Positions 51,608 through 60,858 of a DNA stretch of 64,000 nucleotides are shown piece after piece. Location: positions 124,001 through 188,000 of the forward strand of contig NZ_ATWI01000012.1 of NCBI RefSeq assembly GCF_000421165.1. The letters are read 5' to 3'. Origin of the DNA: Marinobacter daepoensis DSM 16072 (GTDB lineage: Bacteria; Pseudomonadota; Gammaproteobacteria; Pseudomonadales; Oleiphilaceae). Position 1 is the stretch's first letter; each line of letters starts with the position of its first letter. The notes under the pieces were generated by a model, which was not told the origin of the DNA, made no database searches, and was given only the letters and a program-made list of their open reading frames with translations. A program made the position numbers and the translations under genes.

Positions 51608-52336
51608 TCACTGCAGGCTTCGGGCGACGCTGATGGGCTCGACGGGTTCTCCTTGTTTCTCGCCGAGTGCCGCCAGAGCCACTTTTGCAGCCGCTTTGAT
51701 GTGGTCAACGCAGGCCTGGTGGGCCGCTTCCGGGTTCCGGGCCTTGATGGCGTCAACGATTTTGACCATTTCCTGAAAGCTGTCGAGATATCGTTCTTTC
51801 TGTGACACGGAGGTGGCCCGGAGGTAGTTGACCCGCGCTTGTAACAAGCTCAGGAACTGCCCCGCGATGCGGTTCCCGGCGCCATCGTAAAGAACGCCGT
51901 AGAAATCACTGACGGCATTCACAATGGCGACGGTATCGCCACTGCGCAAGCCGGCCTTCAGTATTTCCCACGCGTGATCCAGTTCTGCCATCTGCTGAGC
52001 GCTTGCTTTTTGGGTAAAGAGTTGCACCACCATGCTTTCCAGTACGCAGCGCAGCTCGTAAATATCCCTGGCATCTTCCAGCGTGATGACCGCAACGCGA
52101 GGCCCTCGACCACCTTCACTTTCTACCAGTCCTTCGGCTTCAAGGTGCCGGAGCGCTTCCCGTACCGATGTGCGGCTGACACCCAGTCGTTCACAAAGGT
52201 CTCGCTCCACCAGCCGGTCACCCGGCAGGAGTTGAAAGCTCATGATGGCCTGGCGGAGCTTATCAAGCACCATTTCTCTGAGTGTTGGCTGGTTACGAGT
52301 AACCTTAAGGCTGTCGTCCAATGGGGTCCGTTGCAT
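51608..52336 (-). CDS. GntR-family (FadR/FCD) transcriptional regulator
   Basis: A 242-aa regulator: winged helix with LPGDRLVERDLCERLGVSRT and SVREALRHLEAEGLV (residues 30-75), then an all-helical FCD ligand domain with the metal-ligand pattern Asp..His..His (VSDFYGVLYD, ACVDHIKAA). ATG 52336 follows AGGAG. Such proteins repress catabolic genes and are released by pathway compounds. The three TGGTATACCA palindromes at 49830, 56273 and 56455 are its probable operators. Confidence 0.88.
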   Translation of the reverse strand: MQRTPLDDSLKVTRNQPTLREMVLDKLRQAIMSFQLLPGDRLVERDLCERLGVSRTSVREALRHLEAEGLVESEGGRGPRVAVITLEDARDIYELRCVLESMVVQLFTQKASAQQMAELDHAWEILKAGLRSGDTVAIVNAVSDFYGVLYDGAGNRIAGQFLSLLQARVNYLRATSVSQKERYLDSFQEMVKIVDAIKARNPEAAHQACVDHIKAAAKVALAALGEKQGEPVEPISVARSLQ

Positions 52337-52361
52337 GTCTTCTCCTGATTCTGGGCTGTGG

Positions 52362-52742
52362 TCAGATTTCGCCCATTTCCCTGAGAACCTCTCGGGCCTG
52401 GCGAAACGCATCAATCGCAGCGGGAACACCACAGTAGATAGCGGTCTGCATCAGGACTTCGCGAATCTCGTCGACGCTCATACCATTGTTGATCGCGCCT
52501 CGAACGTGCAGACGCAGTTCGTGGGGGCGATTGAGGGCAGTAATCATGGCCAAGTTTATCATGCTCCGATCCCGGTCGCTGAGGCCTTCTCGATGCCAGA
52601 GGTTACCCCAGCAATACTCTGTGACCAACTCCTGAAGCGGCTGGGTGAATGGGTCGGCATTGCGCATGGACTGGTCCACGTAATCGTTGCCTAATACCCG
52701 GCGGCGTTTGGCCAGCCCCCGTTCAAAAATGTCGTCTGACAT
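52362..52742 (-). CDS. Carboxymuconolactone decarboxylase (CMD) family protein
   Basis: A 126-aa protein of the CMD/AhpD-like family: FTQPLQELVTEYCWGNLWHR, DRSMINLAMITALNRPHELR and GVPAAIDAFRQAREVL. It resembles PcaC more than AhpD since the CxxC pair is absent. It lies 25 bp upstream of the GntR gene. Its substrate is presumably a lactone or carboxylated intermediate of the local pathway. Confidence 0.85.
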   Translation of the reverse strand: MSDDIFERGLAKRRRVLGNDYVDQSMRNADPFTQPLQELVTEYCWGNLWHREGLSDRDRSMINLAMITALNRPHELRLHVRGAINNGMSVDEIREVLMQTAIYCGVPAAIDAFRQAREVLREMGEI

Positions 52743-52765
52743 AACTTTGTCCTCGTTGTGCATAC

Positions 52766-53272
52766 TCAGGAGGCGTGCGCCAGGGCACGCAGGGTTTCCG
52801 GAAGCTGATCCATCTTGCCACGACAGTACAGCAGGGGGTCGAGCTCATGGCCGGCACACCAGAGCTTTTCCACCTCGCCGACCAGGATTGCGTGGTCGCC
52901 TCCGGGGTAGTCTTCCCAGACACGGCATTCCAGATAGGCGACGGCACCTTCCAGTACCGCATTCTGAAGCTCGGATCGTTGCCATTGCACGCCTTGCCCT
53001 TTGTCGTGTCCTTTGCCAGCAAAGTGATAGGCAATGGCTTGTTGCTCGTGGCTCAGGATGTGGATGACAAAGCGTCCGCTGCGTTTGATGATCGGATAGG
53101 AGTCTGAATTCAGGCTGGGACAAACCAGAACCAGCGCCGGGTCCATTGAGACCGCGGAAAAGGCACTGGCGGTGAAGCCCACCAGCCGACCATCGTCATC
53201 AAGGGCGGTAACGACCGTGACGCCGGTTGGAAATGCGCCCAGAACCTGTTTGTAGTCTTGTGGGTCGATCAT
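52766..53272 (-). CDS. Flavin reductase (FMN/FAD:NADH oxidoreductase component)
   Basis: A 168-aa protein with the split-barrel flavin reductase fold: DYKQVLGAFPTGVTVVTALD, GFTASAFSAVSMDPALVLVC and HDKGQGVQWQRSE. It supplies reduced flavin to a two-component monooxygenase. ATG 53272 follows AGGAGAG. The partner is most likely the luciferase-like protein at 58172, giving a TgnA/TgnB-like system. Confidence 0.9.
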   Translation of the reverse strand: MIDPQDYKQVLGAFPTGVTVVTALDDDGRLVGFTASAFSAVSMDPALVLVCPSLNSDSYPIIKRSGRFVIHILSHEQQAIAYHFAGKGHDKGQGVQWQRSELQNAVLEGAVAYLECRVWEDYPGGDHAILVGEVEKLWCAGHELDPLLYCRGKMDQLPETLRALAHAS

Positions 53273-53286
53273 GGCTCTCTCCTGAA

Positions 53287-54765
53287 TCAACGCATGATGA
53301 AAGGGTCAGGCATCGGGTCTGTGGATAAGTTTATCCACAGGGTTTTGAGGTCGGTGTAGTCGCGGACGGCATCAATACCGCATTCCCGTCCATAACCACT
53401 TGCGCCAAAACCGCCAATCGGGGCCATGGCCGACACGGCACGGTACGTGTTCACCCAGAGAATCCCGGAACGTACGTCTCGCGCCAGGCGGTGAGCCCGG
53501 CCAACATCCCGTGTCCAGATCCCGGCAGCCAGTCCGAATTCGGTGTCGTTGGCGAGTTTCAGAGCTTCTGCTTCGTCATCAAAGGGGATGACCGCAACCA
53601 CGGGGCCAAAAACCTCTTCCTGAACGATAGGCATCTGATGGGAGTCGCAGGCCAGAATGGTTGGCGGGTAGTACCAGCCACCCTGGCCCTTCAGGCGTTC
53701 GCCGCCACAGAGGACTTCGGCGCCGTCGTCTTTGGCCTGGGAGACCATACGCTCAATGGTGTCCAGCTGGGCCTCCGTGGCGATGGGGCCCATTTCTGTT
53801 GCGGCATCGGCCGGATCACCAATCCGGATGCTGGCCACCCGCTGCTGCAGACGCTCAATCACGGTTTCATGGATGCTCCGCTGCACGAGCAGGCGGGAAC
53901 CGGCAACGCAACTTTGGCCGGACGCGGCGAAAACACCTGCGACCACGCCATTGATGGCACTGTCCAGGTCCGCATCGTCAAACAGAATGTTGGGAGACTT
54001 TCCGCCCAGTTCGAGAGACAGTTTGGCAAAGTTTTCTGCACTGTTGCGTACCACGTGGCGAGCCGCACTGGCGCCGCCGGTGAAGGCGATTTTTCGTACC
54101 AGGGGGTGAGCGGTCAGGGCAGCGCCCGTCGAGGGGCCGTAGCCAGTGACGAGATTCACCACGCCTTTGGGAAAGCCCGCCTGTTCCACCAGTCGCATCA
54201 GCTCGATCAGGCTGGCAGAAGCGTGTTCGGACGGTTTGATGACGATGGTGTTTCCTGCCGCAAGGGCCGGGGCCAGCTTGATGGCGGTCAGGTACAGAGG
54301 GCTGTTCCAGGGAATGATCGCAGCTACCACTCCAATCGGTACCCGGATGGTGGCGCCAAACATGTCCGTTTTGTCCAGGGGCAGGGTTTCGCCGACCACC
54401 TTGTCGGCCAGCCCGGCGTTGTAATAGAAAAACTCGGGAAGATAGCTGACCTGCCCGCGGGTCTCACGGATCAGCTTGCCGTTATCCCGGCTTTCCAGTT
54501 GTGCCAGGGTCTCGGCATTATCGGCAATCAACTGCCCGAGGCGATACAGTAACTTGCCTCGGGCCGTGGCGGTCAGGCCCGCCCACTCCTGGCTCTCGAA
54601 AGCACCGTGAGCAGCCTGGACAGCGTCTTCCACATCAGCGGCATCGGCGTTGGGTACACGGCACCAGGCTTCACCGGTCGCGGGGTTATAGCTTTCAAAC
54701 GTGGCGCCTGAGCGCGCGCCGCGCCATTCGCCATCAATAAACATCGTCAGTGCATCCAGTGTCAT
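53287..54765 (-). CDS. Aldehyde dehydrogenase (TgnC-like candidate)
   Basis: A 492-aa NAD(P)-dependent aldehyde dehydrogenase. Landmarks: IPWNSPLYLT, the nucleotide loop FTGGASAARHV, general base LELGGKSPN and nucleophile Cys in SGQSCVAGS. ATG 54765 follows AGGAG and overlaps the hydrolase stop (ATGA), so translation is coupled. In the trigonelline pathway an aldehyde dehydrogenase of this kind oxidises the ring-opening semialdehyde; by position this is the candidate. Confidence 0.9.
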   Translation of the reverse strand: MTLDALTMFIDGEWRGARSGATFESYNPATGEAWCRVPNADAADVEDAVQAAHGAFESQEWAGLTATARGKLLYRLGQLIADNAETLAQLESRDNGKLIRETRGQVSYLPEFFYYNAGLADKVVGETLPLDKTDMFGATIRVPIGVVAAIIPWNSPLYLTAIKLAPALAAGNTIVIKPSEHASASLIELMRLVEQAGFPKGVVNLVTGYGPSTGAALTAHPLVRKIAFTGGASAARHVVRNSAENFAKLSLELGGKSPNILFDDADLDSAINGVVAGVFAASGQSCVAGSRLLVQRSIHETVIERLQQRVASIRIGDPADAATEMGPIATEAQLDTIERMVSQAKDDGAEVLCGGERLKGQGGWYYPPTILACDSHQMPIVQEEVFGPVVAVIPFDDEAEALKLANDTEFGLAAGIWTRDVGRAHRLARDVRSGILWVNTYRAVSAMAPIGGFGASGYGRECGIDAVRDYTDLKTLWINLSTDPMPDPFIMR

Positions 54766-55598
54766 CCGAGAGTCTCCTCTTGTTCTTGTGTGGATGGGTA
54801 ATGGACCTTGCCGAGGAAACCCAGCAGTAGCCGGTTGACCTCGTCTGCGGCTTCCAGCGGGGCCATATGTCGTTGTCCGGCCAGAATATGCACATGGGCG
54901 TTCGGCAGATTCCGAGCGAGTTCTTTTGCCATGTGCGGTGTCGAGCCGGGGTCGAGTTCTCCGGTCGCGACCAGAACGGGTACGTTGATCGATGAAAGAT
55001 CGTTCGCGCCGAACCGGTCCTGGGTGCCAAAGAGGGCATAGCTTCGATAATAACCATCGGGATGGTTTTGAGTCACACAATCCCGGATAGCGGCAATGCG
55101 GTCTGGGTAAGCGGCCCTGAAGGCAGGGCTGAACCAGCGTTCCAGAGCGCCTTCAACGTTGGCAGAGGGGCCTTGCTCCCGGGTTTGGGACAGGCGTTGC
55201 TGAACGCCAGAGCGCTGCTGCTCATTGCGATTGAAGACGCTCGACAGAACACCCATGGCCCGCAACCGTTCGAGGTGACGGAGGGCGAAAGCCCGGGCCA
55301 CCAGACCACCCATGGAGAAACCAATCACGGTTGCCTGTGCGATCTCCAGTTCGTCCATCAGAGCGCACAGCTGATCGGCATAATCGTCCAGCGAGGCGTC
55401 CTCTTTGGGCAACGGGCTTTCGCCATGGCCGAGCATATCGTAGGCGATAACGTCGTAGTGATCCGCCAGGGCGTCGACCTGTGCCTGCCACATGGTGGCA
55501 TCCAGTCCGACACCATGGATCAGGACAACCGGAGCGCCCACGCCAGATCGCCAGTAACGAGTCCCGGACGAACTCATTTTCGCATCACAGGGCTGCAT
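54762..55598 (-). CDS. Alpha/beta hydrolase (TgnD-like candidate)
   Basis: A 278-aa hydrolase with oxyanion-hole segment LIHGVGLDATMW, nucleophile GFSMGGLVAR (about residue 95), acid in GELDPGSTP and catalytic His in AGQRHMAPLE. ATG 55598 follows CGGAGAG; GTG 55619, which overlaps the DUF1185 stop, is an alternative. It would cleave an amide or ester intermediate of the local pathway, as TgnD or RutD do in analogous routes. Confidence 0.87.
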   Translation of the reverse strand: MQPCDAKMSSSGTRYWRSGVGAPVVLIHGVGLDATMWQAQVDALADHYDVIAYDMLGHGESPLPKEDASLDDYADQLCALMDELEIAQATVIGFSMGGLVARAFALRHLERLRAMGVLSSVFNRNEQQRSGVQQRLSQTREQGPSANVEGALERWFSPAFRAAYPDRIAAIRDCVTQNHPDGYYRSYALFGTQDRFGANDLSSINVPVLVATGELDPGSTPHMAKELARNLPNAHVHILAGQRHMAPLEAADEVNRLLLGFLGKVHYPSTQEQEETLG

Positions 55599-55615
55599 GT
55601 GGACTCTCCGGATGC

Positions 55616-56215
55616 TCACGCGTTACCTGCCTGCCCGGCTTCTTCTGCCAGCTCTTTCAGGTCCTGATAACGGTTGCCGATCCGGGGATGCAGTCGGCCA
55701 CCGTCTGCGGCGCCCAGCACAACGACAATCTCGTCCGCCCGGGGGGCGTCTTCAATGCGCATTTCCAGAGTGATGTAGTGGGACCGGAACCCTTCGTCGT
55801 GCTTGTGCATCATCGGGATCTGAATCGATGTGCCAGGTGCGCCACGCTTGTTGGTGAAGCTCAGATAGCTCTTGGCATCAACCGCTTCCCGGAAGTGGTT
55901 GCCAAACCGAAGCGTATGGATGATGGCGGACGCATGCTCAATCTCACCCTCGGCGCCCACAACCGCGGCCTTACCGTAGGCTTCGATCTGATCGCCCGGG
56001 ATCTCATCAAGAATGTGTTTGACGATCAGCTCGCCCAGCTCGGAACAGCCGCTGCGAATTTCTGGCGAGAGATCTTCCACGAATCCCCGGCCGGCCCAGG
56101 GGTTGGTCACAACGGCGGCGACCCCCAGCATGGTGACGGGCTTGTCTCCAGCCTTTCCGGCTTCGATGTAGGTGGTTTCACGGTAGGTGACAATTTTACG
56201 AATTTCGAAGCTCAT
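55616..56215 (-). CDS. DUF1185 (amino acid synthesis family) protein
   Basis: A 199-aa protein of the DUF1185 family: MSFEIRKIVTYRETTYIEAG, NPWAGRGFVEDLS, YGKAAVVGAEGEIEHASAII and KSYLSFTNKRGAPGTSIQIP. The family is labelled amino acid synthesis without solid biochemistry and commonly sits with heterocycle catabolism genes. It is first in the minus-strand operon behind the operator at 56273. Confidence 0.88.
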   Translation of the reverse strand: MSFEIRKIVTYRETTYIEAGKAGDKPVTMLGVAAVVTNPWAGRGFVEDLSPEIRSGCSELGELIVKHILDEIPGDQIEAYGKAAVVGAEGEIEHASAIIHTLRFGNHFREAVDAKSYLSFTNKRGAPGTSIQIPMMHKHDEGFRSHYITLEMRIEDAPRADEIVVVLGAADGGRLHPRIGNRYQDLKELAEEAGQAGNA

Positions 56216-56272
56216 TGGGCTCTCCTCAACGGTTGGTACCAGACTCAGCCGGTTTTTTGTGGTTTTCTATCT

Positions 56273-56282
56273 TGGTATACCA
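56273..56282. promoter_or_regulatory. Operator TGGTATACCA (DUF1185 operon)
   Basis: A perfect palindrome 58 bp upstream of the DUF1185 start, followed by the half-site ATACCA. Probable GntR binding site. Confidence 0.8.
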
Positions 56283-56454
56283 TAATACCAAAATACAAAT
56301 TCGACAAGGCTGGAGGATGTTAGATTTGTTTCTGGCTATGAAAATTTTTTGTTTTTGTTTTTAGTGTTTTTAAAAACATAGAGTTACGATTTTGTTTTCT
56401 TGACATTCTGTCTTTTTCAAAGAAAACCTTTGCAATTCATAATATGGTATACCA

Positions 56455-56464
56455 ATATCTCTCT
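56455..56464. promoter_or_regulatory. Operator TGGTATACCA (BCCT operon)
   Basis: A perfect palindrome about 100 bp upstream of the BCCT gene. Together with 56273 it controls the divergent halves of the cluster. Confidence 0.8.
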
Positions 56465-56567
56465 CCGAGATCCTCAGCTGGTCGTGTTCCATAAAAAGGG
56501 CCGCCGGGAGCTCGCCCGACCACTGAAACCAAAACAATGCCAATGACGGAACTCGGGAGAAAACTGA

Positions 56568-58145
56568 ATGCAAAATGCACAAACGAGTGTGCCCCGGAGC
56601 GGTGTGTTTGCCGGGGTAAACAAAACCATGGCCATCGCCTCGGTGACCATGGTTCTGGCTTTTGTCCTGTTTACGGTGTTGCAGCCAAACCTCGCCAACA
56701 CAATCTATACAGGGGTAAAGCAGTACATTGAGACTGAGTTGGGGTGGTATTACATCCTGACCATCAATGTGGTGCTGTTCGTCGCCTTCGCGATCATCTT
56801 CAGTCCCTACGGGAAACTGCGTCTGGGGCGGGATGATGAACGCCCTGAGTTCTCCAATTTCACCTGGTTTGCCATGCTGTTCAGTGCAGCTGTGGGGACC
56901 GGTCTGCTGTTCTGGAGTATTGCTGAGCCTCTGAACCACCTTCAGGGCAATCCGTTCAGTGAAACGAAAGGGGACATTCCTAATACGCTGGATGCCGCGC
57001 AGACGGCGTTGCGCATTACCATTTTCCACTGGGGATTCCACGGCTGGGCCGTGTACATTCTTGTGGGAACGATTCTGGCGTACTTTGCCTATCGCCGTGG
57101 CCTGCCAATGACCATTCGCTCGGCCTTCTATCCGCTGTTGGGAGAGCGTATCTACGGCCCGATCGGGCATGCCATTGATTTGCTTGCCATCTTCGCGACC
57201 TTGTTCGGAACCGCCACCACTCTTGGGTTGGGGGTTTCCCAGATGAACGCGGGGCTTAACAGCTTGTTCGGGATGGAAATTTCCAGCACGAATCAGGTGA
57301 TTCTGGTGCTGGTAGTCACGGTGGCGGCAACCGTCTCGGCGGTATCCGGGCTCAAAAAAGGGATCCGGCTGCTCAGTGAATGGAATATCCACCTGAGCAT
57401 GATTCTGTTTGCGTTTTTTGTGCTGGCAGGGCCGACGGTTTTTCTTCTGACGATTTTCACGACCAGTGTCGGGGACTATCTCGGGAATCTTTTGCCCATG
57501 GGGTTCTGGACGAATCCTGACCCTGAGAGCCAGTGGCAGGGTTGGTGGACCTTGTTCTATTGGGGGTGGTGGCTGTCCTGGGGTCCATACGTAGGCATGT
57601 TTGTCGCTCGTATTTCACGTGGGCGCACCATTCGGGAAGTTCTGTTTGGCGGTATGTTGGCGGCAACGCTGGGCGCCATGGTGTGGATTGTGATTTTCGG
57701 AGGCACCGCACTCCATCTGCAGTTGTTCGGCGGAGTAGACCTGGCAACGGTCGCCAACGACAACATTACGAAGGTGCTGTTCCAGACCATTGAAGCGCTC
57801 AATGTGCCATGGGCCACAAGCTTCATGCTTGGTATGGCAACACTGATGATCGTGACCTGGTTTGTGACCTCCGCAGATTCTGGCACGTTGGTGATCTGCA
57901 CCATCCTTTCTCAGGGCAACCCGAATCCGCCGCAGTTGTATCGAGTGGTCTGGGGGCTGGGTCTGGGGGCAACCTCTGCGGTGCTTCTCCTGGCCGGAGG
58001 CCTTCAGGCGCTGCAGACTGCCGCGATTGCCGCTGCCCTGCCATTTTCTGTGGCCTTGCTGGTGATGTGCTACTGCATGTTCAAGGCCCTTGCCAGTGAG
58101 CAGGTGGCTGAGCCGGTCGCCATCAAACAATCCGAAATGACCTAA
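56568..58145 (+). CDS. BCCT-family betaine/carnitine/choline transporter
   Basis: A 525-aa inner-membrane transporter with twelve hydrophobic segments. The family hallmarks FSAAVGTGLLFWSIAEPLNH (near residue 105), WWTLFYWGWWLSWGPYVG and FVARISRGRTIREVLFG are intact; the aromatic set in the middle helix supports a quaternary-ammonium ligand. GGGAG precedes the ATG. It is the only importer in the cluster, so the pathway substrate is likely a betaine-like compound. Confidence 0.93.
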   Translation: MQNAQTSVPRSGVFAGVNKTMAIASVTMVLAFVLFTVLQPNLANTIYTGVKQYIETELGWYYILTINVVLFVAFAIIFSPYGKLRLGRDDERPEFSNFTWFAMLFSAAVGTGLLFWSIAEPLNHLQGNPFSETKGDIPNTLDAAQTALRITIFHWGFHGWAVYILVGTILAYFAYRRGLPMTIRSAFYPLLGERIYGPIGHAIDLLAIFATLFGTATTLGLGVSQMNAGLNSLFGMEISSTNQVILVLVVTVAATVSAVSGLKKGIRLLSEWNIHLSMILFAFFVLAGPTVFLLTIFTTSVGDYLGNLLPMGFWTNPDPESQWQGWWTLFYWGWWLSWGPYVGMFVARISRGRTIREVLFGGMLAATLGAMVWIVIFGGTALHLQLFGGVDLATVANDNITKVLFQTIEALNVPWATSFMLGMATLMIVTWFVTSADSGTLVICTILSQGNPNPPQLYRVVWGLGLGATSAVLLLAGGLQALQTAAIAAALPFSVALLVMCYCMFKALASEQVAEPVAIKQSEMT

Positions 58146-58171
58146 CTCCATCCATCGGGGAGATTCAGACA

Positions 58172-59215
58172 ATGCAGTTTTCGTTATTCCTTCATATGGA
58201 ACGCTATCAGGGCGATAAGAGCCATCAGCAGCTGTTCGAAGAACTCTGTGAATTGGTCAAAATTGCCGAAGCCTCTGGTTTTCGCACGGCGTGGATTGGA
58301 GAGCACCATGGCATGCAATTTACCTCGTCGCCCAGCCCGGTGGCACAGCTGGCGTATCTGGCGGCCAAAACCGAGCGTATCCGGCTGGGCGCAGGGACGT
58401 TTGTGGCGCCCTTCTGGGACCCGATTCGACTGGCGGGTGAGGCCGCCTTGCTGGATGTCATCAGTGGCGGGCGGCTGGAATTTGGTATCGCTCGTGGCGC
58501 TTACCAGTTTGAGTTTGACCGACTGACGGCTGGTATGAACGCGTCCGAAGGCGGCGCAGCGTTGCGGGAGATGGTGCCGGCTATCCGCGGCCTGTGGCAG
58601 GGGGATTACAGTCATGAGGGTGAGGTGTACCGTTTCCCGACCACGACCAGTGTGCCCAAACCCCTGCAGCCGTCTCTGCCGCCGGTCTGGATTGCCGCCC
58701 GGGACCCAGCCTCCCATGATTTTGCGGTGGCTAATGGTTGCAATGTGATGGTGACAGCCCTGATGAAAGGGGACGAAGAGGTTGCGGATCTGGCTCGCAA
58801 GTTTGAGACAGCATGCGCGGCGCACCCCGGGGTTGAGCGGCCTGAACTTATGTTCCTGCGCCATACCTACGTTCATGAAGAAAGCGACCCGGAAGGCTGG
58901 CGTCGTGGAGCGGAAGCCCTGCAGCTTTTCTATCGCTATTTCCAGGCCTGGTTCAAGAACGACCAGACGCCGGTGGACGGCTTCTTTGAGCCGGCGACGG
59001 AAGCCGATGTTGCTGACAACCCGGAGTTTTCCCTTGAGAGCCTGCACCGCAATATGATGATTGGCACGCCGTCTGAGCTGGTTGAGAGGCTTAAAAAGTA
59101 CGAAGCGCTGGGCGTGACGGAATACAGCTACTGGACCGACAACACTCTGCCGTTTGAGGAGAAAAAGCGGTCACTGGAGTTGTTTGCCTCTGAGGTTATG
59201 CCGCACTTCAGGTAA
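58172..59215 (+). CDS. Luciferase-like flavin monooxygenase (TgnA-like candidate)
   Basis: A 347-aa LLM-class flavin-dependent oxygenase: FRTAWIGEHHGMQFTSSPSP, AKTERIRLGAGTFVAPFWDP, LDVISGGRLEFGIARGAYQF and RNMMIGTPSELVERL. It needs reduced flavin from the reductase at 52766. Enzymes of this class open heterocyclic rings (TgnA on trigonelline, RutA on uracil). It lies 26 bp after the BCCT gene. Confidence 0.9.
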   Translation: MQFSLFLHMERYQGDKSHQQLFEELCELVKIAEASGFRTAWIGEHHGMQFTSSPSPVAQLAYLAAKTERIRLGAGTFVAPFWDPIRLAGEAALLDVISGGRLEFGIARGAYQFEFDRLTAGMNASEGGAALREMVPAIRGLWQGDYSHEGEVYRFPTTTSVPKPLQPSLPPVWIAARDPASHDFAVANGCNVMVTALMKGDEEVADLARKFETACAAHPGVERPELMFLRHTYVHEESDPEGWRRGAEALQLFYRYFQAWFKNDQTPVDGFFEPATEADVADNPEFSLESLHRNMMIGTPSELVERLKKYEALGVTEYSYWTDNTLPFEEKKRSLELFASEVMPHFR

Positions 59216-59229
59216 GTGTTAAAGACTGT

Positions 59230-59257
59230 GCAGGCGGGCGCTGACCGTCCGCCTGCT
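59230..59257 (+). terminator. Hairpin between the monooxygenase and ALDH genes
   Basis: GCAGGCGG and CCGCCTGC form an 8-bp stem with an 11-12 nt loop, then CTTTG. It may be a partial terminator or attenuator. Confidence 0.4.
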
Positions 59258-59316
59258 TTGAATAGCGGCTCTCGCTGTGACCGGAGCGTGTCGGTGGGGG
59301 CGAAAGAGGATGTACT

Positions 59317-60768
59317 ATGAGTCTATTTGAGGCTGTAACCGGCGCCAATGTAGCTGCATTGATTGGTGGTGAATGGCGCCTTGGCACTCGGCATTTTGAG
59401 GTGGTTAATCCTGCCACTGGCGACACGGTTGCCCGGGTTGCTGATCTGGGCGCGGAAGACGCTCGCGAGGCCATTGCTGCGGCGGAGCAGGCGGGCAGGC
59501 TGTGGCGCCAGGTGTCCGTGAAAGAACGAGCCCGTCTGTTGCGGCGCTGGTTTGAGCTTGTTGTTCGTGAAACCGAGACGCTTGCCCGTCTTATGACTCT
59601 GGAGCAGGGCAAGCCTCTGGCTGAAGCTCGGGGAGAAGTGGCTTACGGGGCGTCTTTTATCGAATTCTTCGCGGAAGAAAGTAAGCGGATGATGGGCGAG
59701 TCCTCGCTGGGGCCAGATGCCAGCAAGCGCATACTGGTCACGCGTGAGCCTGTGGGTGTGGTGGCAGCGATTACACCGTGGAACTTTCCTCTGGCGATGA
59801 TTACCCGTAAATGTGCTCCGGCCCTGGCTGCCGGTTGCAGTGTGGTGATCAAACCGGCGGAAGCGACGCCGTTGACGGCGCTGGCCCTGGCTCATCTGGC
59901 CCAGGAAGCGGGGATTCCGGAAGGGCTGATTAGCGTGGTGACCTGTGCCAGCCCGGCAGCGGTAGGCGATGTGCTGACGACAGACAGCCGGGTGCGCAAG
60001 GTCTCGTTCACAGGTTCAACGCCGGTTGGCAAGTATCTGTTGTCTCAGTGTGCGGGCACGGTCAAGAAGACCGCGATGGAATTGGGAGGTAATGCTCCGT
60101 TCATCGTTTTTGATGATGCAGATCTGGACGCTGCCGTTGAGGGCGCGATGGCCTCGAAGTTTCGTAATGCCGGCCAGACCTGTGTCTGTACCAACCGCTT
60201 CCTGGTCCAGAAAGGCGTCTACGACGCCTTTCTGGAGAAACTCACGAACCGGGTGCGCCAGCTTCGTGTCGGCAACGGCCTGGAAGAGGGTGTGACGATT
60301 GGCCCTTTGATCAATGCTGCGGCGGTCGATAAGGTGCAAAGTCATGTTCAGGACTGCCAGGCCAAGGGTGGCCGCCTGCTGTGTGGTGGCGGCATTCATG
60401 AGCTTGGGGGGAATTTCTTTGCACCGACGGTCATGGCCGATGTGACGGCAGAAATGCTGGTTGCCTCCGAAGAAACGTTTGGCCCCCTTGCTGCTGTTTT
60501 TCCTTTCGAGACGGAAGCGGAAGCCATTGCACTGGCAAACGATACGCCGTTTGGGCTGGCGGCTTATTTCTACACCCGGGACTATGGCCGTATTTTCCGC
60601 ACACTGGAAGCCCTGGAATATGGCATGGTGGGTGTGAACGAAGGCTTGATATCAACCGAGCTGGCCCCCTTTGGGGGAATCAAAGAATCGGGGCTGGGGC
60701 GGGAAGGTTCTCACCATGGTCTGGATGACTTCACGGAGTTGAAATACGCCTGCCTGGGGGGCCTCTGA
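59317..60768 (+). CDS. Succinate-semialdehyde dehydrogenase-like ALDH (GabD type; TgnE-like candidate)
   Basis: A 483-aa dehydrogenase of the GabD kind: ITPWNFPLAMITRKCAPALA, FTGSTPVGKYL, ELGGNAPFIVFDDADLD and nucleophile Cys in GQTCVCTN (the second Cys is the redox-sensitive pair of GabD). It converts succinate semialdehyde to succinate, the usual last step of trigonelline-type degradation. AGAGGA precedes the ATG. Confidence 0.9.
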   Translation: MSLFEAVTGANVAALIGGEWRLGTRHFEVVNPATGDTVARVADLGAEDAREAIAAAEQAGRLWRQVSVKERARLLRRWFELVVRETETLARLMTLEQGKPLAEARGEVAYGASFIEFFAEESKRMMGESSLGPDASKRILVTREPVGVVAAITPWNFPLAMITRKCAPALAAGCSVVIKPAEATPLTALALAHLAQEAGIPEGLISVVTCASPAAVGDVLTTDSRVRKVSFTGSTPVGKYLLSQCAGTVKKTAMELGGNAPFIVFDDADLDAAVEGAMASKFRNAGQTCVCTNRFLVQKGVYDAFLEKLTNRVRQLRVGNGLEEGVTIGPLINAAAVDKVQSHVQDCQAKGGRLLCGGGIHELGGNFFAPTVMADVTAEMLVASEETFGPLAAVFPFETEAEAIALANDTPFGLAAYFYTRDYGRIFRTLEALEYGMVGVNEGLISTELAPFGGIKESGLGREGSHHGLDDFTELKYACLGGL

Positions 60769-60797
60769 CGCCCCCTGTCTGCAGTATTCACGTAATC

Positions 60798-60836
60798 CCA
60801 GAGCGCTTTTTAAAGGACGTGTTAAAGGCGCTCTGG
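60798..60836 (+). terminator. Terminator after the catabolic cluster
   Basis: CCAGAGCGC (60798-60806) pairs with GCGCTCTGG (60828-60836), with T and A runs inside the loop. It separates the ALDH gene from the convergent HPP gene. Confidence 0.65.
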
Positions 60837-60858
60837 TTCCTGTGGCCCGGGCAGCGGC

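Noticed and set aside
53491..54552. 353-aa plus-strand ORF
   Set aside because: Shadow of the aldehyde dehydrogenase gene.
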